Shown: one piece after another, positions 11,511 through 23,885 of the stretch
Numbering within the stretch: position 1 is the first letter of the stretch
Layout of the letters: each line of letters opens with the position of its first letter
DNA from: Azadirachta indica
Lineage: Eukaryota > Streptophyta > Magnoliopsida > Sapindales > Meliaceae
NCBI GenBank assembly: GCA_022749755.1
Contig: CM040443.1
Coordinates: 14,461,744-14,525,743, forward strand
DNA: 64,000 nt
Reading direction: 5' to 3'
The notes under the pieces: model-generated
Told to the model about the DNA's origin: nothing
The model's database searches: none
The model's input: only the letters and a program-made list of their open reading frames with translations
Position numbers and translations under genes: made by a program

Positions 11511-12420
11511 AACAAAAAAATATATATAACAGAAGATGTGTATTTGATAATATGTTTTTGAAATAGGAGTGTAGATGTAATTTATGTAATACAATGGGTT
11601 CTATATGTTATCTGTCCAAAATATATTCGCCCTACTGTGTCGTTATAGACTGAACTGACTCTTAAACTTAAGCCTTAGTCAATTTTTAAATGTCAAGAAA
11701 TATCAACCTAACATATTAAAGTAACATCAACTAAATTCATTCTCATCCAATTTGTACAACTTAAAAGGAATTCATCTATTTGAAAATAGTCATATTTATT
11801 ATAATTATTATTCTTCTTCATCCATTTCTTTATTAAATTGAACCATCAATAATGCTTTTTAGACAATAATATTTGAATATCTATTTCGTATTTAATATTT
11901 TTATGTTATTTTTATAATTATTACAATAATTAATAGGTTTAAAAATAAATATATTGAAAAGTTAAATAAAGAATTCATGGGTTGAATTGGACAGTTAAAA
12001 ATTTCACTACCCAATATCTTGTTTTTTTTTTAAAAAAAATTAATTTATAAAATGCTTCCAAATTTTGTAACAAACAATGCCAACAGAATTAATTTTTTTT
12101 TTATTACAATTATAAATTTAGAATAATAATTGAATATGTTAATTATCATTATTTTAAAAATTAGTAAAATAAAGAGAGCAATTTTTATTCCATTTTACTG
12201 GATTAAAGTAAATTATTAATTTTTATTTAAAGAAAGTGCAATTAGAAAAGCTGATTCACAATTTGTGCGCAGGATATTTATTTATTTATTTTAAAATAAA
12301 ACACTCTCAAATATATTAGTTATTTATTTAATTTTCAATAAAATTTCTTTGTAAAACCATTATTACAATTTTCCCTCCAACTTTGTTCTCATTTTTGTTA
12401 CCGTTTGCTTTAGCAGCAGA
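11511..12420. other. AT-rich intergenic sequence upstream of IQD
   Basis: Poly-T and poly-A runs and short AT-rich motifs only. I see no coding frame, repeat array or RNA gene. Confidence 0.5.
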
Positions 12421-12429
12421 GGCAGGGAG

Positions 12430-12773
12430 TGTGCTAACGTACGCCGGATAGGGAGCAGCTGACGTGGAGTAACGTAACTGAATCGATGACACACGTCCCG
12501 TGATTGACTCTCTTTGGTCGCGTGCCTGATAACGACCAGACGACACTCATCCCACGTAAACGACATCGTTTGAGGCAGTTACAAACTTCCTCCCGGCGTA
12601 ATTTAGCCGAGGCCGGTCCTCACTCCCTCATACACCCTCACTCTCCTTCCCCTCTCTGTCCCTCTCTTGCCTCCTCACTCTGCAGGCTGTTTTTATCAAG
12701 TCTTCATTGCGGCTTTTTGAATTGAATCAGAAATGAATTTGTTGACAGATTGATTTGATGAGCGGCTGAAAAG
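12430..12773 (+). promoter_or_regulatory. IQD promoter and 5' UTR exon 1
   Basis: Base composition shifts sharply to GC-rich here. Five ACGT cores occur in 121 bases (12437, 12462, 12472, 12493 and 12554), including CTGACGTGG, typical of bZIP/ABRE-like sites. A long CT-rich patch (12620-12690) is the usual plant Y-patch near the transcription start. The first exon probably starts around 12560-12640 and ends at AAG/GTATCT (12773). It carries two tiny uORFs, ATG at 12733 (6 codons) and ATG at 12758 (3 codons). The exact start site is inferred. Confidence 0.6.
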
Positions 12774-14862
12774 GTATCTTCTTCTCCCTCTCTTTCTCTG
12801 GCCTTTTCTCTCTGAATTCCAAGCTCCTGTACTTTTTGGGTGAATTTAGCCTTTTCAGCTCGTGATCTGTTGATCTTCGTTGTTGTATATCGAAATTCTG
12901 TCTTTTATTTGCTGAGCTTACGGCGTTTGGTTACTGAAAGAATTTTGATTTTTTTTTTCAATTATTAGTATGCATTTTATTATATTTATGAGATCTGTAC
13001 TTTGTGGGGCCTCCTTAATGCTTCGAGTAATTACAATGTGGTTTAAGGACCGGTTGTTCTCCCATAAATGAATGTAAATTATCGTCTGTTCATGCAATTT
13101 AATGATTTAAAAGTCTCCAATCTTCCATTAAAACAGTTGGTTTTGAGTTTTTATGAATATTTTCCGAGTGCGCGAATGAAGAGGTTATTTGGGAATTTGG
13201 GTTTGGTGTTCTTGTGGCTGACGTTTTAATTAGAGTTTCTGTTTTGAAGTAGATAAGGTCTTTGATTTTGAATTTGATATTGACAGGTTGATGTTCGCCA
13301 GATTATGATTTTATTTTTGGATTTTTTTCTATCTTTCTTTGACTTCATGGATGGGAAATTTTAGGTGTTAGGTTGATGGATTACCAAGTGAAATTCACGG
13401 ATATTTATCATTTTTGCATTTTTTATATTTCTTATTTGGACCATGAATTTGACATATGAAACATGTTTTATTTGTCTAAGTTGACTTTTGTTGAAATTAA
13501 AGTTTTTCCCCAGGAATTCAGACTTTATTTAATCTTTTTCGTGTGTAGGATTGTGATGTTTTAAAGCAATTTCTTGTGAAGTTGTTGGTAGATACTAGAT
13601 ATGTAACTTTTTAGAGAATTATGCATATCATGGAAAAGATTTGACTATGATTTTTAAACTCAAGACACATGTTGAGTTTATTTACTGGCTTTAGAAATTC
13701 AAGTAAAATAGAGATAGTGTCTAGAAATACAATGTTGAATATAAGTGCTAAAAGTTCAGTGAGCTTGTATAATCTGGTGTGCAGGAAGATGGAAAAGCTT
13801 CCTCAAAATTATTTTCTTGTATTGAGCATAAATAATTGGAGGTTGCTGCAATCAGTAGGATTTATCAGCGAGAAAAGTACTCCATGTCAATAATAACATA
13901 AATTCCCTTTTAAAGATACAATATTAATGGACATAAGTGATAAGATGACTATCTGGGTTTCATATTGTTGGTCCAATACAAAAGTAAAAAATTCCATACA
14001 AAACGTATTCTACCATATGTAGGTTTTGGAATATTATGTTATCTACATCACTATCGTATTTAAGGCAAATAAAATTGACTAAAATTCACAGCTGCTAATC
14101 ATAGATCTGGCCTCTAAGGTAAAGATCTTCCATTGGTCCGGGACAGTGTTCTAAAATTTGAGATTAGGAGCCATTTACATTCTTTTTCTCTTTCTGGTGA
14201 TTAGATTGAGAACAACAATTAGAAGTCTTATAAAACTAATTGCGCTTCCATAAAATACCAAATTATGTAGTCGTGCCAATATTCAGATCCCTTAATCTGT
14301 AGCACACATATGAATCATTCTGAAAAAGAAGGCAAAGTAACAACTAACTGTTCCAAAATTACTACATCGACTTGCCCTATGGCGAACACTTTATTGATGG
14401 TGCAACATCACAGGAACTCAAAATACCAAAAATATTGCTTGAACTTGAGCATCAAACTTGATCTATGGATCTCAATTGACCAATACGTGGACTGGCAGAT
14501 ATAAGTCATTGTCTCATTGCACATCTGCTGGGATTGACAAAAGTGTGGTCTGGAGCTCATCCGCCCTCAAGATTGCTGAATTTGGGCTCAAACTAGTTGC
14601 TTAGTTGTAACTCAGGGTAACCTTGTGTAAGCTGAGGTTGTATATGACTTAATATAATTTTATAAACTTATATATTATGTTAGTTTTCATCAAGGACTTC
14701 TTATGTCATCTTATTTACCTCATTAGACTGGTAGGAAGTTATCTTGAAGCAAAATTTTCTATGCTCTTGCTCATTCCCCCCACAAATCCAGACATTGAGT
14801 TCCTAACTTGATGTATACTCAATGAGCAACCTTTCTTCTGATTTGTCGAATTTCTTTGGCAG
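12774..14862 (+). other. 5' UTR intron of IQD (about 2.1 kb)
   Basis: The donor AAG/GTATCT at 12774 and the acceptor TTTGGCAG at 14862 bracket a T-rich intron just 35 bases before the start codon. A second acceptor, TTGCAG at 14896, lies immediately before the ATG. Open frames at 13669-13893 and 14310-14504 lie inside it and show no domain. Long leader introns are common in plant IQD and other genes. The boundaries are inferred. Confidence 0.55.
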
Positions 14863-14897
14863 GTCTATTTCTAGTTGAACTTTGTTGAACTTGCAGC

Positions 14898-17800
14898 ATG
14901 GGGGTCTCAGGAAAATGGATTAAGGCATTGGTTGGTTTGAAGAAATCAGAAAAGTCTCCATCTTCAGAAAAAAATGAGAATGTGGGTATTATCATTTTTC
15001 ACTTCTATTTTAAATATTCATCCCCATAATTTTGACAGTTTCGTGAAGATAGTTGAATATATGGCTGTTATATTTGGGAGTTATGTGATTGCTGGTGTAC
15101 CAGTCTGAATTTATTTACTATTCCCATATTACGTATATTTCAAGTAAAAGTAAGAGCATTTGTACTTGTGTTATAGCCAACCCCATGGAGTTGGGAGTAA
15201 GGCTTAGTTGAGTCATTAACAGCTTACCTCGTACCGTTTGGGATCATGTAAGTGTGCTCTGCATCCTCTATCTCTCTCTTTTCTCTTGTGAATTAGAAGT
15301 GCTCTGCGTGTCTTTTTCAAAATATTAGGTGAATGTCAATCTGGTTATTATATATTCATCCATTGATCATATCATTGATAATCCATTATTTCAACAATGA
15401 TGATGTTTTGTTTTTTGTTTTGTCAATGGATGCTTTTGAAATGGACAAGCTCCAAGACTTTGGCCTGAGGAACAAAAACTATTTCCCCTTGCATATAATT
15501 TGTTCCCCACTTTTTTTAATGAAAACCTTTGTGGACACTAGACTGCTAATGTATCTCCTATCTTTTTCTCGTAATAATACAATTTTCTTTGTTTCCTATC
15601 AAATATATCTATACACACACACACAAGTTAATGGTAAAAACATGTTTCTGGTTTAATCTCTTGTCATTTTCTTGTTACAGAGGACAGCAGCTAGCAGGTT
15701 TCGGCACCTGAGAAAGCCCTCTGTTGAGATTGATGCTGACAAACTTCATGACGAGTTAGACCAGAATGCGGCTCCACTAGTTGAAGATGCTAATGTAGAT
15801 GTAGTTGCGGATGCAGCTGGCTCTCCTTCAGGTTCACTTCAAGTACAAAATGCAGCCCACAATCAACAAATCCTGAGAGAAGAATGGGCTGCAACCCGCA
15901 TCCAGACAGCTTTTCGAGGATTTTTGGTATCGCCTTCCCAATTGCATCATCTAACTGTATTTAATCAGCAACTAGTTGAAATTATATGGGAATTACCTAT
16001 CATGGGATCTTAAAGACTAGCTCCTTTTGATAACTCTGAAAAGGAGAGAGAAATGAAAAATTATTTGTTGGCAAATTAAGGGCATCTGCTGTCTTTTATT
16101 GAATGCAGAAGCTCTTTAATAGAAAAGACCTTAAGTTAAACCTCTATGCTTAGGGTATTGTAAGAAACTTCCTAATAATTTGCAATTATGGAGAAATTAC
16201 TTAATTCTTTCTGGCATAAATTCATATAACTTCAAGAAAAGTGAATCCTATGTCTGTGCAATACAATTTAATTTGGCAAGCCTTATCATTATCAGTTGGG
16301 GTTTGCTTCACAGAAGTTTTCTTCACTGGCATGGACCTACATTCTTCTTATGTCACAGACTATGCAAGCTCGTATTACATTATTGTGATTAAGGCCACGC
16401 GGAGTAGTTTGGAGTGGACATAGTGTAGCCAGGTTAGGTGCCTTTCGGTCACCACAAAGCCAGAATAAGTAGCCAGCATATACCTAGCTATGTCTGCATG
16501 ACATCAATATTAGATGGATGATTTAGAAGTCAATGGAAGGTTACTTCAAGCCTACTAGTTTCTGAGCTTAGTGTTTTGTATAAATTTTATTGCTTTTGTA
16601 AAATACACAAATATTTGTGGTAAAAAAATCAATATTATGCTGACAAAAAATATCAATGGAACCTCCTAAATAAACCTTGAACTTCATATTAGATTTTGTT
16701 GTAAGAGGATACAAAAAATCATTTTCATTACTGAAATGTCAAAAATGGTCCATTTTAGAAGTGAACTATTGAAGATCTTGGAGTATTGATATAGCAAGTT
16801 GTGCAAAAACTTCAGCGGCTGCTGTTCCAATGGAGACTTGATCATTTATATAGTATTAGTATCTCATACATGATCATTTGACCTTATTCCGAATAGTACT
16901 CGGAATGTAAATGTTCTATGCTACTTTGAGTTGATTTACTTATATAACTAGGAATTTGGAGTCCTTGCTGTTACTGCTGAGTAGTTGCATATCATCATTT
17001 ACCAACTTCTGACATGAAATATCAAGTGTAACAGAATATTTTGTACATTCTACTGTCTAGATCAATATAATTTGTATTTATGATGAAATTGATAATTATC
17101 TGATAACAAGTACAACCTTTGGTTGAGTCTGATCAAATCACCTGTGTTTATATATTCAAATTCTTTCACCCTAGCAATTTTGATTAGATTAGATGACTTG
17201 GTGATATATATATTAGGCTAGAAGAGCATTACGAGCACTGAAGGGGTTGGTGAGACTTCAAGCCCTTGTCAGAGGTCATGCTGTGAGAAAACAAGCTGCA
17301 ATAACTCTTCGCTGCATGCAAGCTTTAGTAAGAGTTCAGGCTCGTGTCCGAGCAAGGCGTGTTCGGTTGGCACTGGAAAGTCAAACAGCACAACAGAAAC
17401 TTCAGCAACAACTTGCAAATGAGGCTCGTGTTCGAGAAATCGAGGTAAGCAACTGCATGTAGTGTTCAAGTGTACAAGTGTGAGTTTTTAACTTTCTGCG
17501 TTTAGGCACTGGGAGCTGCTTGCTTTTTTCCCCCAAGGACATTTTTCTTTTATAGAAAAATGTGATTGGCATTGGTGCAGTGCCGAGCTGAATGAGTTTG
17601 GAGGTGGTGAGTAAATACATAGTATGTGGTGGTATAAAGAAGGAACATAGAAACATTTTAAGAATGAAGAGAGTTGGATTCTGTTAGAATTAAAATTAAA
17701 TTTAAATTTACTTAGATTCACTAGGTTTGGTTTTATTAGGTGTATTTCTAGTTCTAGTATTCGTCTTTCCTAGTTTGTTTTAAGATTCCTATTTTATGTT

Positions 17801-18498
17801 ACTTTATTATTTTAGCCAATATAAAGGCATGTTTATGTACTTAGTTGAACATTCAAGTGAGACGCCATGTAATAATTTTTATTTTTTCTTTTAACAGATT
17901 CCATATTGGACTTATAGTCGCATAGTTAATACCAATTGTGCTCACGTAGTGTATTTACGGTTGGTAACTCCTGCTAATAATGGGAAGGGAGTTCTGTTTT
18001 GCTATTTATATTAGAAATTTTACCACAATAATTTTGCAATTGATTTATATCACTATTGTTATACATCAACATTAGGAAATGTTACCTTTGCTTACCCACC
18101 CACATCTTTGGCCGCTTGAATTCTGTTTGGTTCTGACTGCTGCATAACTCGTCTACTGATTGGATGCAGGAAGGGTGGTGTGACAGCGTAGGATCTGTTG
18201 AAGAAATTCAAGCAAAGTTGCTAAAGAGGCAGGAGGCTGCAGCTAAGCGTGAAAGAGCCATGGCATATGCTCTGGCCCATCAGGTATGGTTGTGATAATT
18301 TCCTTTCAGGTTGAAGCTTCCAATTTTATATTCACAGAATTGATCAGTTGTCACAGGAGTTATAGATATGTAGAAGGTGGGGTTAATAACTTCATAATTT
18401 AATGCTTAATAATCCTCCTTTTCCATGAATTTTTCTGGTAGTTTTGAATATTCACATTCTTAGAAAGCTCAATCAGCTATTATTCATTTAAACAAGTG

Positions 18499-18542
<44 letters not shown>

Positions 18543-19692
18543 TCTCTGCTCTGTGTGATTGCTACCATTCAACCTGTAGGGATTAGTATGTGGGTGCTAA
18601 ATTTGTAGTACAATTTATAGTTCTAGTTAAATCCTGCTTCTAATTGTATCAGATGTCTGCTTATCACGTCCTATAGTTTCCTGAGTTAATTGTATATAAG
18701 ATCAATTTTTGTTCTTTCAGTGGCAGGCAGGATCAAGGCAGCAGTCTCTTCCCAGTAGATTTGAACCAGATAAAAGCAGCTGGGGTTGGAATTGGTTGGA
18801 GAGATGGATGGCTGTCCGCCCTTGGGAGAACCGCTTTCTTGACATTAATCTCAGAGATGGAGTGATGATACGTGAGAATGGATCAGCTGAGAATATGAAT
18901 GGCCCCAAATCTCAGACAAAATCTAGTGGCAAGAAACCAATTGCATCAAATCTTCACTCCAACAAGTCAAGCCAGAAAACAGGTCCATCTCAGTCTGATG
19001 GCAGTAGTTCTTCACCTGGTATATCAGCAGGCATTCTAGAACCAACCACAACACAGTCTGCAAAGCCAAAGTCCAAGCCACCTGTTGAAGATCTGATTGA
19101 AGAAGCCAACTCAAGACCTGCTGGTGTTGGTCCCAGATCCCACAGCAATCCAAAAGAGAGATCCACACCCACAGATAAACCAGTAAAGAAGCGCCTGTCT
19201 TTGCCCAACAATGGTAGGTTCTCTTTCTCTACCCTTTTTTATCACTCTTAAGGATCTCTTCTCTCTCAAGGACCAGACTCCCTCTCTCCCTTCGGTTGAA
19301 TTAAGAAATTCTTATCCTGCAAGTTTATGATGTGCATCTTAATACAAATAGATGACTAAATATGCATCATATTTTTGGAGTATCTCGTATAAAAAGTTCA
19401 TTATGCACAAAGTTAGTTTGATTACTGTTCCCTTCAGTTGGATAATCATTTCTTTTTTGGAGTATATGACTCATCATGCTTGTCTATGATGTACTTCTAC
19501 TTCTCGTGCATTTTATTAAAGCCTCATTTGATTCAAGCAGCAGGGGCTCCTGGGACTCAAACAGCCAGGCATGGTAGAACTGCTGCCAAAGTGACTCCGG
19601 GCTCCAATAAACCCAAGAGTAGTAAATCTAAAACTAATGGAAGAAGGGATTCCAACCCTACAAAATCAGTTCCACAGCCTGTTGATCCTTAG
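14898..19692 (+). CDS. IQ67-domain (IQD) calmodulin-binding protein
   Basis: Plant IQD proteins bind calmodulin and act as microtubule/plasma-membrane scaffolds or nuclear proteins. Six coding exons join in frame to 438 aa: 14898-14981, 15681-15926, 17217-17444, 18170-18283, 18721-19213, 19541-19692 (TAG). The N-terminus is [19 protein letters not shown]. The IQ67 region spans about residues 96-160 with IQ motif [12 protein letters not shown] (102-113), a second [13 protein letters not shown] (124-136) and a third centred on [15 protein letters not shown]. The phase-0 intron between L110 and A111 sits at the family's conserved IQ67 intron position. Further on come [15 protein letters not shown] and the Trp-rich [20 protein letters not shown]. 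The tail is Ser/Lys-rich and I see no DUF4005. It most resembles the IQD6/7 group, from memory; the subgroup is uncertain. Confidence 0.93.
18503..18538. repeat. (CT)n microsatellite in IQD intron 4
   Basis: About 18 uninterrupted CT units lie between exons 4 and 5. It is a probable length polymorphism, too far from the acceptor at 18720 to act as its polypyrimidine tract. Confidence 0.95.
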
Positions 19693-20250
19693 CTGTAAGA
19701 ATCCTATGGAAGATGAGGCAAATCCTCTCAGATGCACCCGGTTTGCGTACTGTATATATAGTCACATTATGAGGAGATGCGACCACGTTGCTCGTTTTCC
19801 AGTCAAAAAAAGATTAATGGTTTCACCATGGAAGAGTTAGTTTCATATTGGCAGAGGGTTGAGGTTTTCAGCTTGGCTTGGTTTCTCACAGAATAATATC
19901 ATCAGCAGATATGGTGCGAATGTTGTAATTGTCTCTGTTAATTCTGTGATCTTATGTTATTTATTTTTCAAATGTATGATATCCTCCAGAGCAGTTGTGC
20001 TTTATTATATTATTGTCTATTTCTTTGTCAATTCTTATCATAGCTTTTATTAAGAATCAGATATTCAGATTGCACATGGAGATTAGGGGAATGGTGTGGA
20101 AGTGATGAGTAGAGGGGATTTGTATTTGTAATCAGTAATCTAAGTGTTTAGTGAATTAAACTGTTATGTACAAGTTTCATGTATTTTTTAAAATTCTTTT
20201 GTGAGAATTTTGTTCAATTCATCATGTGTTTACATGTATGTGATTTCAAG
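19693..20250 (+). other. IQD 3' UTR and likely poly(A) region
   Basis: Sequence after the TAG remains moderately GC-rich to about 20120, then becomes AT-rich. TTGTATTTGTAATC (20120-20133) and TTATGTACAAG (20164) resemble plant far-upstream and cleavage-region signals. The transcript probably ends near 20150-20250. This is inferred from composition only. Confidence 0.4.
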
Positions 20251-21230
20251 TGTGTAAATTGGGGGAAGTGGAAAGTGTACGTGTAGTCCCTCAAATTTCA
20301 GAAAAGAGGAATCTGTCAAAGTCAAATTTCTTAAAATCCTCTATACCTTTAAGAATCTATATTTGTTTTATTATATTGTAATTATATACAAATAAAACTT
20401 AATAACTCGTATTATTATTTTTATTTGAAAAATTATACTTAATATAGCCTAAAGAAATTTAATCCAAAAAAAAAAATTATTTGTATTTAAAAATTAAAAA
20501 ATTAAATAAACATATGGAATAAATCTTTTTATATCTTGTCACAGTGCTTTAAATAAAATATTACTATTATTTACTATATACCGACAAACAAAATATGCCC
20601 ATAGAAAGAGTTAAGATAGTATGAGTTGAATTATTTTATAATTTTTAATAATTCATCAACATAAACTATTTTATCTTATCTTGAAAATAAAAATATTAAA
20701 GAGTTTCGTTTAAGGCGGATGAAATTGAATTTTTAATAATTAATAAAATGATTATTATTTTTTAAAAAATAAAAAATTATATGATTTTATTCATTTATAA
20801 ACTATTAGAACTAAATAAATGTATTAACTAATATATTTTAAAAAACAATTGAAAATAATTGTTTTACCCTAATATACGAACTAATTTGGCTTAATAAAAT
20901 TAATTGAATAAATATAAGAAAAATTCAATTAATAAAAATGAAATAAATATGACAATTGTATAATAATGTTATGTTGATTTATTTTCAATAGTTTGTATAG
21001 GAAATTTATATATTGTTATATTACGTTTAATGTTCAAAAATTGACCAGCCCCAGCCCACGCTTAAGCCTAGATCACAACAACAATATTCTTTTAAGTGTG
21101 TATAAAATGGTGGACCCTAACCACAACTTTTTACGCTCAAATCATTGGTCATAAAATAGAAAGAGTAGTAGGTTAAAGTAGGGCCCAAATTCTATAAAAT
21201 TATAAGCTAAGCCCATTCATGGTACCTCAG

Positions 21231-21269
<39 letters not shown>

Positions 21270-22490
21270 TGTAGTTGCGTTAATATAGAGAAATCATAAA
21301 AGCCTTAAACCCCTAAAGCCCAATAACAACTCTATAATTATTAGGACATTGCCCATAGAGTATGTGTCCTTTGAAGGATTATTCGATACATTACATTCAG
21401 TAGGTCCTAAATTTATAACTCTTAGAATGGTCATGGATACGTAGTGGGCGGTTGAGGGGTTTTATTATTATTGCTGGCACGACTTCCACTTGATCGTTTC
21501 ATACTTCACTTTGCTCGGTTCATCTTGTATTCTACTTAAGGGGGCTAAATGCAAAAAATATTGCATCCCCACCCCATCCTAAATATTTGTATTCGACTTA
21601 AGGGGGGCTACATGCAAAAAATAATTGCATCTCTATCCTAAATACGAATAATGCACAAAGAGTAAAACCCTATACAATTTGGAAAAGTTACAATGTCATT
21701 CAATAATGACAACAAATTAAAACACAAGATCTAGGTTATTATAAGGTTGTAATGAATTTAGTGTAACACAAATGTTAATGATAGTTAAAATATTTACAAA
21801 TTTATAACTATACCAATGAAAATTTATAAGATATTAGTATCACCACACGAAGCACATTAATGTTGATATTAACCTAAAGTAACAACACAACATAAAGAGT
21901 TTGCTTTACTTGTTACCTACATGTGCTCCTTTTTTTACTAGTTTGGTGGGTTTCTGTAATGCTATTAGGGGTTTAGGGACTAGAGATTTCACCAACTTTT
22001 GGATAACATCATGTTGAATATTTATCTTTTGTTACACACAATTTTTCTTCTCAAGTTATTGTTAGAGTTTACAACTTGAAGAAGTAGGAAAGCTAAAACA
22101 ATCAAAACAAATTATGTTATACAATATTATAATAATTAGTTGGAGGGAAAAAAAGAATGTTGTTGACTAACATTAGTTATTTGACCTTATATCTTGAGTC
22201 AGTGGTAACAAAATGATAACTCCATAAGTTTAATTAGATGTTTTCTACAATTATATTGTATAACATAATACTGACACTAATGTTAAAATCTTCACAGTTC
22301 AATGGAAACTTGAAAGTGCTAAAAGAGATCTTTTGAGAACTATTATGACTGCACATTATAAAAAAATGACAAGTTAAAAGATAAAATTGTAAATAATTAA
22401 CAATGTTAATGGAGGAAAATGACACTGCGATGTAAATCTGTATGCATATGACCTATAAAAATACACACATTATCTTTCCATTAAGTTCTC
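20251..22490. other. Intergenic region with poly(A) tract and short duplication
   Basis: AT-rich DNA without a recognisable gene. It holds an uninterrupted A-run of about 28 bases (21234-21261), possibly a retroposon tail or slippage, and the short direct duplication listed separately. I found no RNA gene. Confidence 0.5.
21536..21644. repeat. ~54-bp direct duplication
   Basis: TGTATTCTACTTAAGGGGGC (21536) and TGTATTCGACTTAAGGGGGG (21589) begin two adjacent copies. Each continues with ATGCAAAAAATA and TGCATC and ends CCTAAATA. There are a few differences and no coding potential. Confidence 0.85.
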
Positions 22491-22495
22491 TTTAG

Positions 22496-22702
22496 AGCAA
22501 TTAGAAGTGAATTCCATGAAAGGATCAGTAGTGATGACAGCAAAATTATCAACAGCAAAATTATCCCCAACAGCAAAACCCACAAGACCTAGCCGGAGGA
22601 TCAAAATTGAAAGCGGATAACTGAGACCCAGTTTGAACGTTCCATAACTTAGCTGTCTGCTCTGCACTCCCTGTCATAAGCCTCATCGAATGTCGAGCAA
22701 AT
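22496..22702 (-). pseudogene. eIF3 subunit I (TIF3I1) fragment
   Basis: Minus-strand translation gives one WD40 repeat region of translation initiation factor eIF3i. One frame reads RLMTGSAEQTAKLWNVQTG then QLSAFNFDPPARS; a frameshift follows, and the next frame reads VGFAVGDNF...AVITTDPFMEFTS. In the intact protein these are contiguous (TGSADQTAKLW ... AVGD.LAVITTD). A 15-base duplication (GATAATTTTGCTGTT) repeats the DNFAV residues. Only about 65 of roughly 326 residues remain, without introns or flanking exons, so this is a dead fragment copied or moved from elsewhere. The assignment is from memory but the match is long and specific. Confidence 0.8.
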
Positions 22703-23040
22703 CGATTCAGCAAAAAATTAAAATTTTTTCTGAGAATTTTCACACCATAAAAGAAGAAGGAAAAAGTCGGGGAGTGAGGAATAGGGATTAGGGACTACGC
22801 TCGCCATTGTAGGCAAACCAGACGTGGTGTGTGATCCTTGCAGAATTAGGAATTCAGATTTCAGCGCGCAGAGGAAAGTAAGATAGCAGAAAACTCTCCA
22901 TTTCAAATGTAAGAAGAGGAAACCAAATCCTTGTAGAATTAAGGATAAATTTCACTTACTAACCATATAAACTTAAAATTATATCACACTCGATTAGCTT
23001 TGTTTTCTTTTTCTCTTCAGATTTCTCTAGTTTACAATCA

Positions 23041-23330
23041 ATGGCGGATTGGTCAGCACTTCCCCACGATCTTTTGGTGGAAATCGCTGGGAGAATAAAA
23101 CTATACGAAGATTTTTTTTGCTTTTGGCGTCGTCTGTACTTCTTGGCAAGCCGGCTGCAGCAAAGGAGAATTTTAGATACGTATCTTGTCAGATTCCATG
23201 GCTTATGCTCCCACGAAAGAAATCCTACAACACATTCTTTCTTCAGTGTTGTGAAGGGAAAATCTCGTCAAGTTTTTTTTGCCAAAACCTGAAGGGAAAA
23301 GGTGTTTGTCTTCAATGTAGCTTCTAACGA
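23041..23330 (+). pseudogene. F-box/DUF295-type gene fragment, frameshifted
   Basis: It begins with a good plant F-box opening after a typical leader: MADWSALPHDLLVEIAGRI then KLYEDFF. The expected FGxVCxSWQA appears in a second frame (from about 23115). A third frame then carries AAAKENFRYVSCQIPWLMLP. The last part (FFSVVKG, then KPEGKRCLSSM) needs two further frame changes. At least three small indels are therefore present, and the sequence stops after about 95 residues where the full proteins have roughly 350-400. The two overlapping open frames (23041-23292 and 23049-23327) are fragments of this one relic. Confidence 0.8.
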
Positions 23331-23664
23331 TTTTTACAAAATGATGCCTTTTTTTGCATCCTTTTTCCCGCGTTCAAATTAAACTTCTTTAGTTGAAAAT
23401 GTTTAATTCTACTGGTAACCTTGGCGGTGGACAAAATAGGTTCCGTTCCATTTTTCATAAACACTTTTATTTATTTATAATTTTATTTATTTATAATTTT
23501 TATAAGAATTAATTTTCAATTCAGGTTCAATTTTAATTGAACTCAAACTGAACCGATTAATTCATAACTAAATAGAACTGAACCCCTTTTTAGAACGAAC
23601 CAAATTGAATTGAACAATTCAATTCAATTCAATTCGATTCAATCGAGTATTTTTTTTTTTTTTA

Positions 23665-23885
23665 GTTTTCAATTTTAAAACTTTAATAATATTTTGTATC
23701 ACCAGAATTTGAGAGTTTATGTACCAAAGACACCATTTCTCCATCATTAATTGGACCAGAGTGGTATTGCAGATCAACTATCTTGACAATTATAGAGTTT
23801 GAGAGACTTCTTCGGTTCTTGCCAGTGCTTGAAAGGCATGAAAAATGCAATTAGGTCTTATTCTTTGTTAAAGGATTGCTACTCG
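23665..23885 (-). pseudogene. HIRAN fragment, unit 1
   Basis: Minus-strand translation gives KIVDLQYHSGPINDGEMVSL then VHKLSNSGDT, ending in TAA. It keeps TGG at the Trp position of the leader (HWQEP), where most other units have TAG. The usual ATG segment is deleted. The unit is 1.44 kb because it carries an extra segment, 24195-24805. Confidence 0.7.

Noticed and set aside
15333..15656. 107-codon frame between IQD exons 1 and 2
   Set aside because: It lies in the intron, ends just before the exon 2 acceptor and is unrelated to the IQD protein.
18923..19211. Minus-strand frames under IQD exon 5
   Set aside because: Shadow frames of a Ser/Pro/Lys-rich coding exon.
21234..21261. Poly(A) tail of a processed retrocopy
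   Set aside because: No coding similarity upstream and no target duplication seen; it could equally be slippage.
23041..23292. Intact small F-box gene
   Set aside because: Conserved residues move between frames and the protein is cut to about a quarter of the family length.
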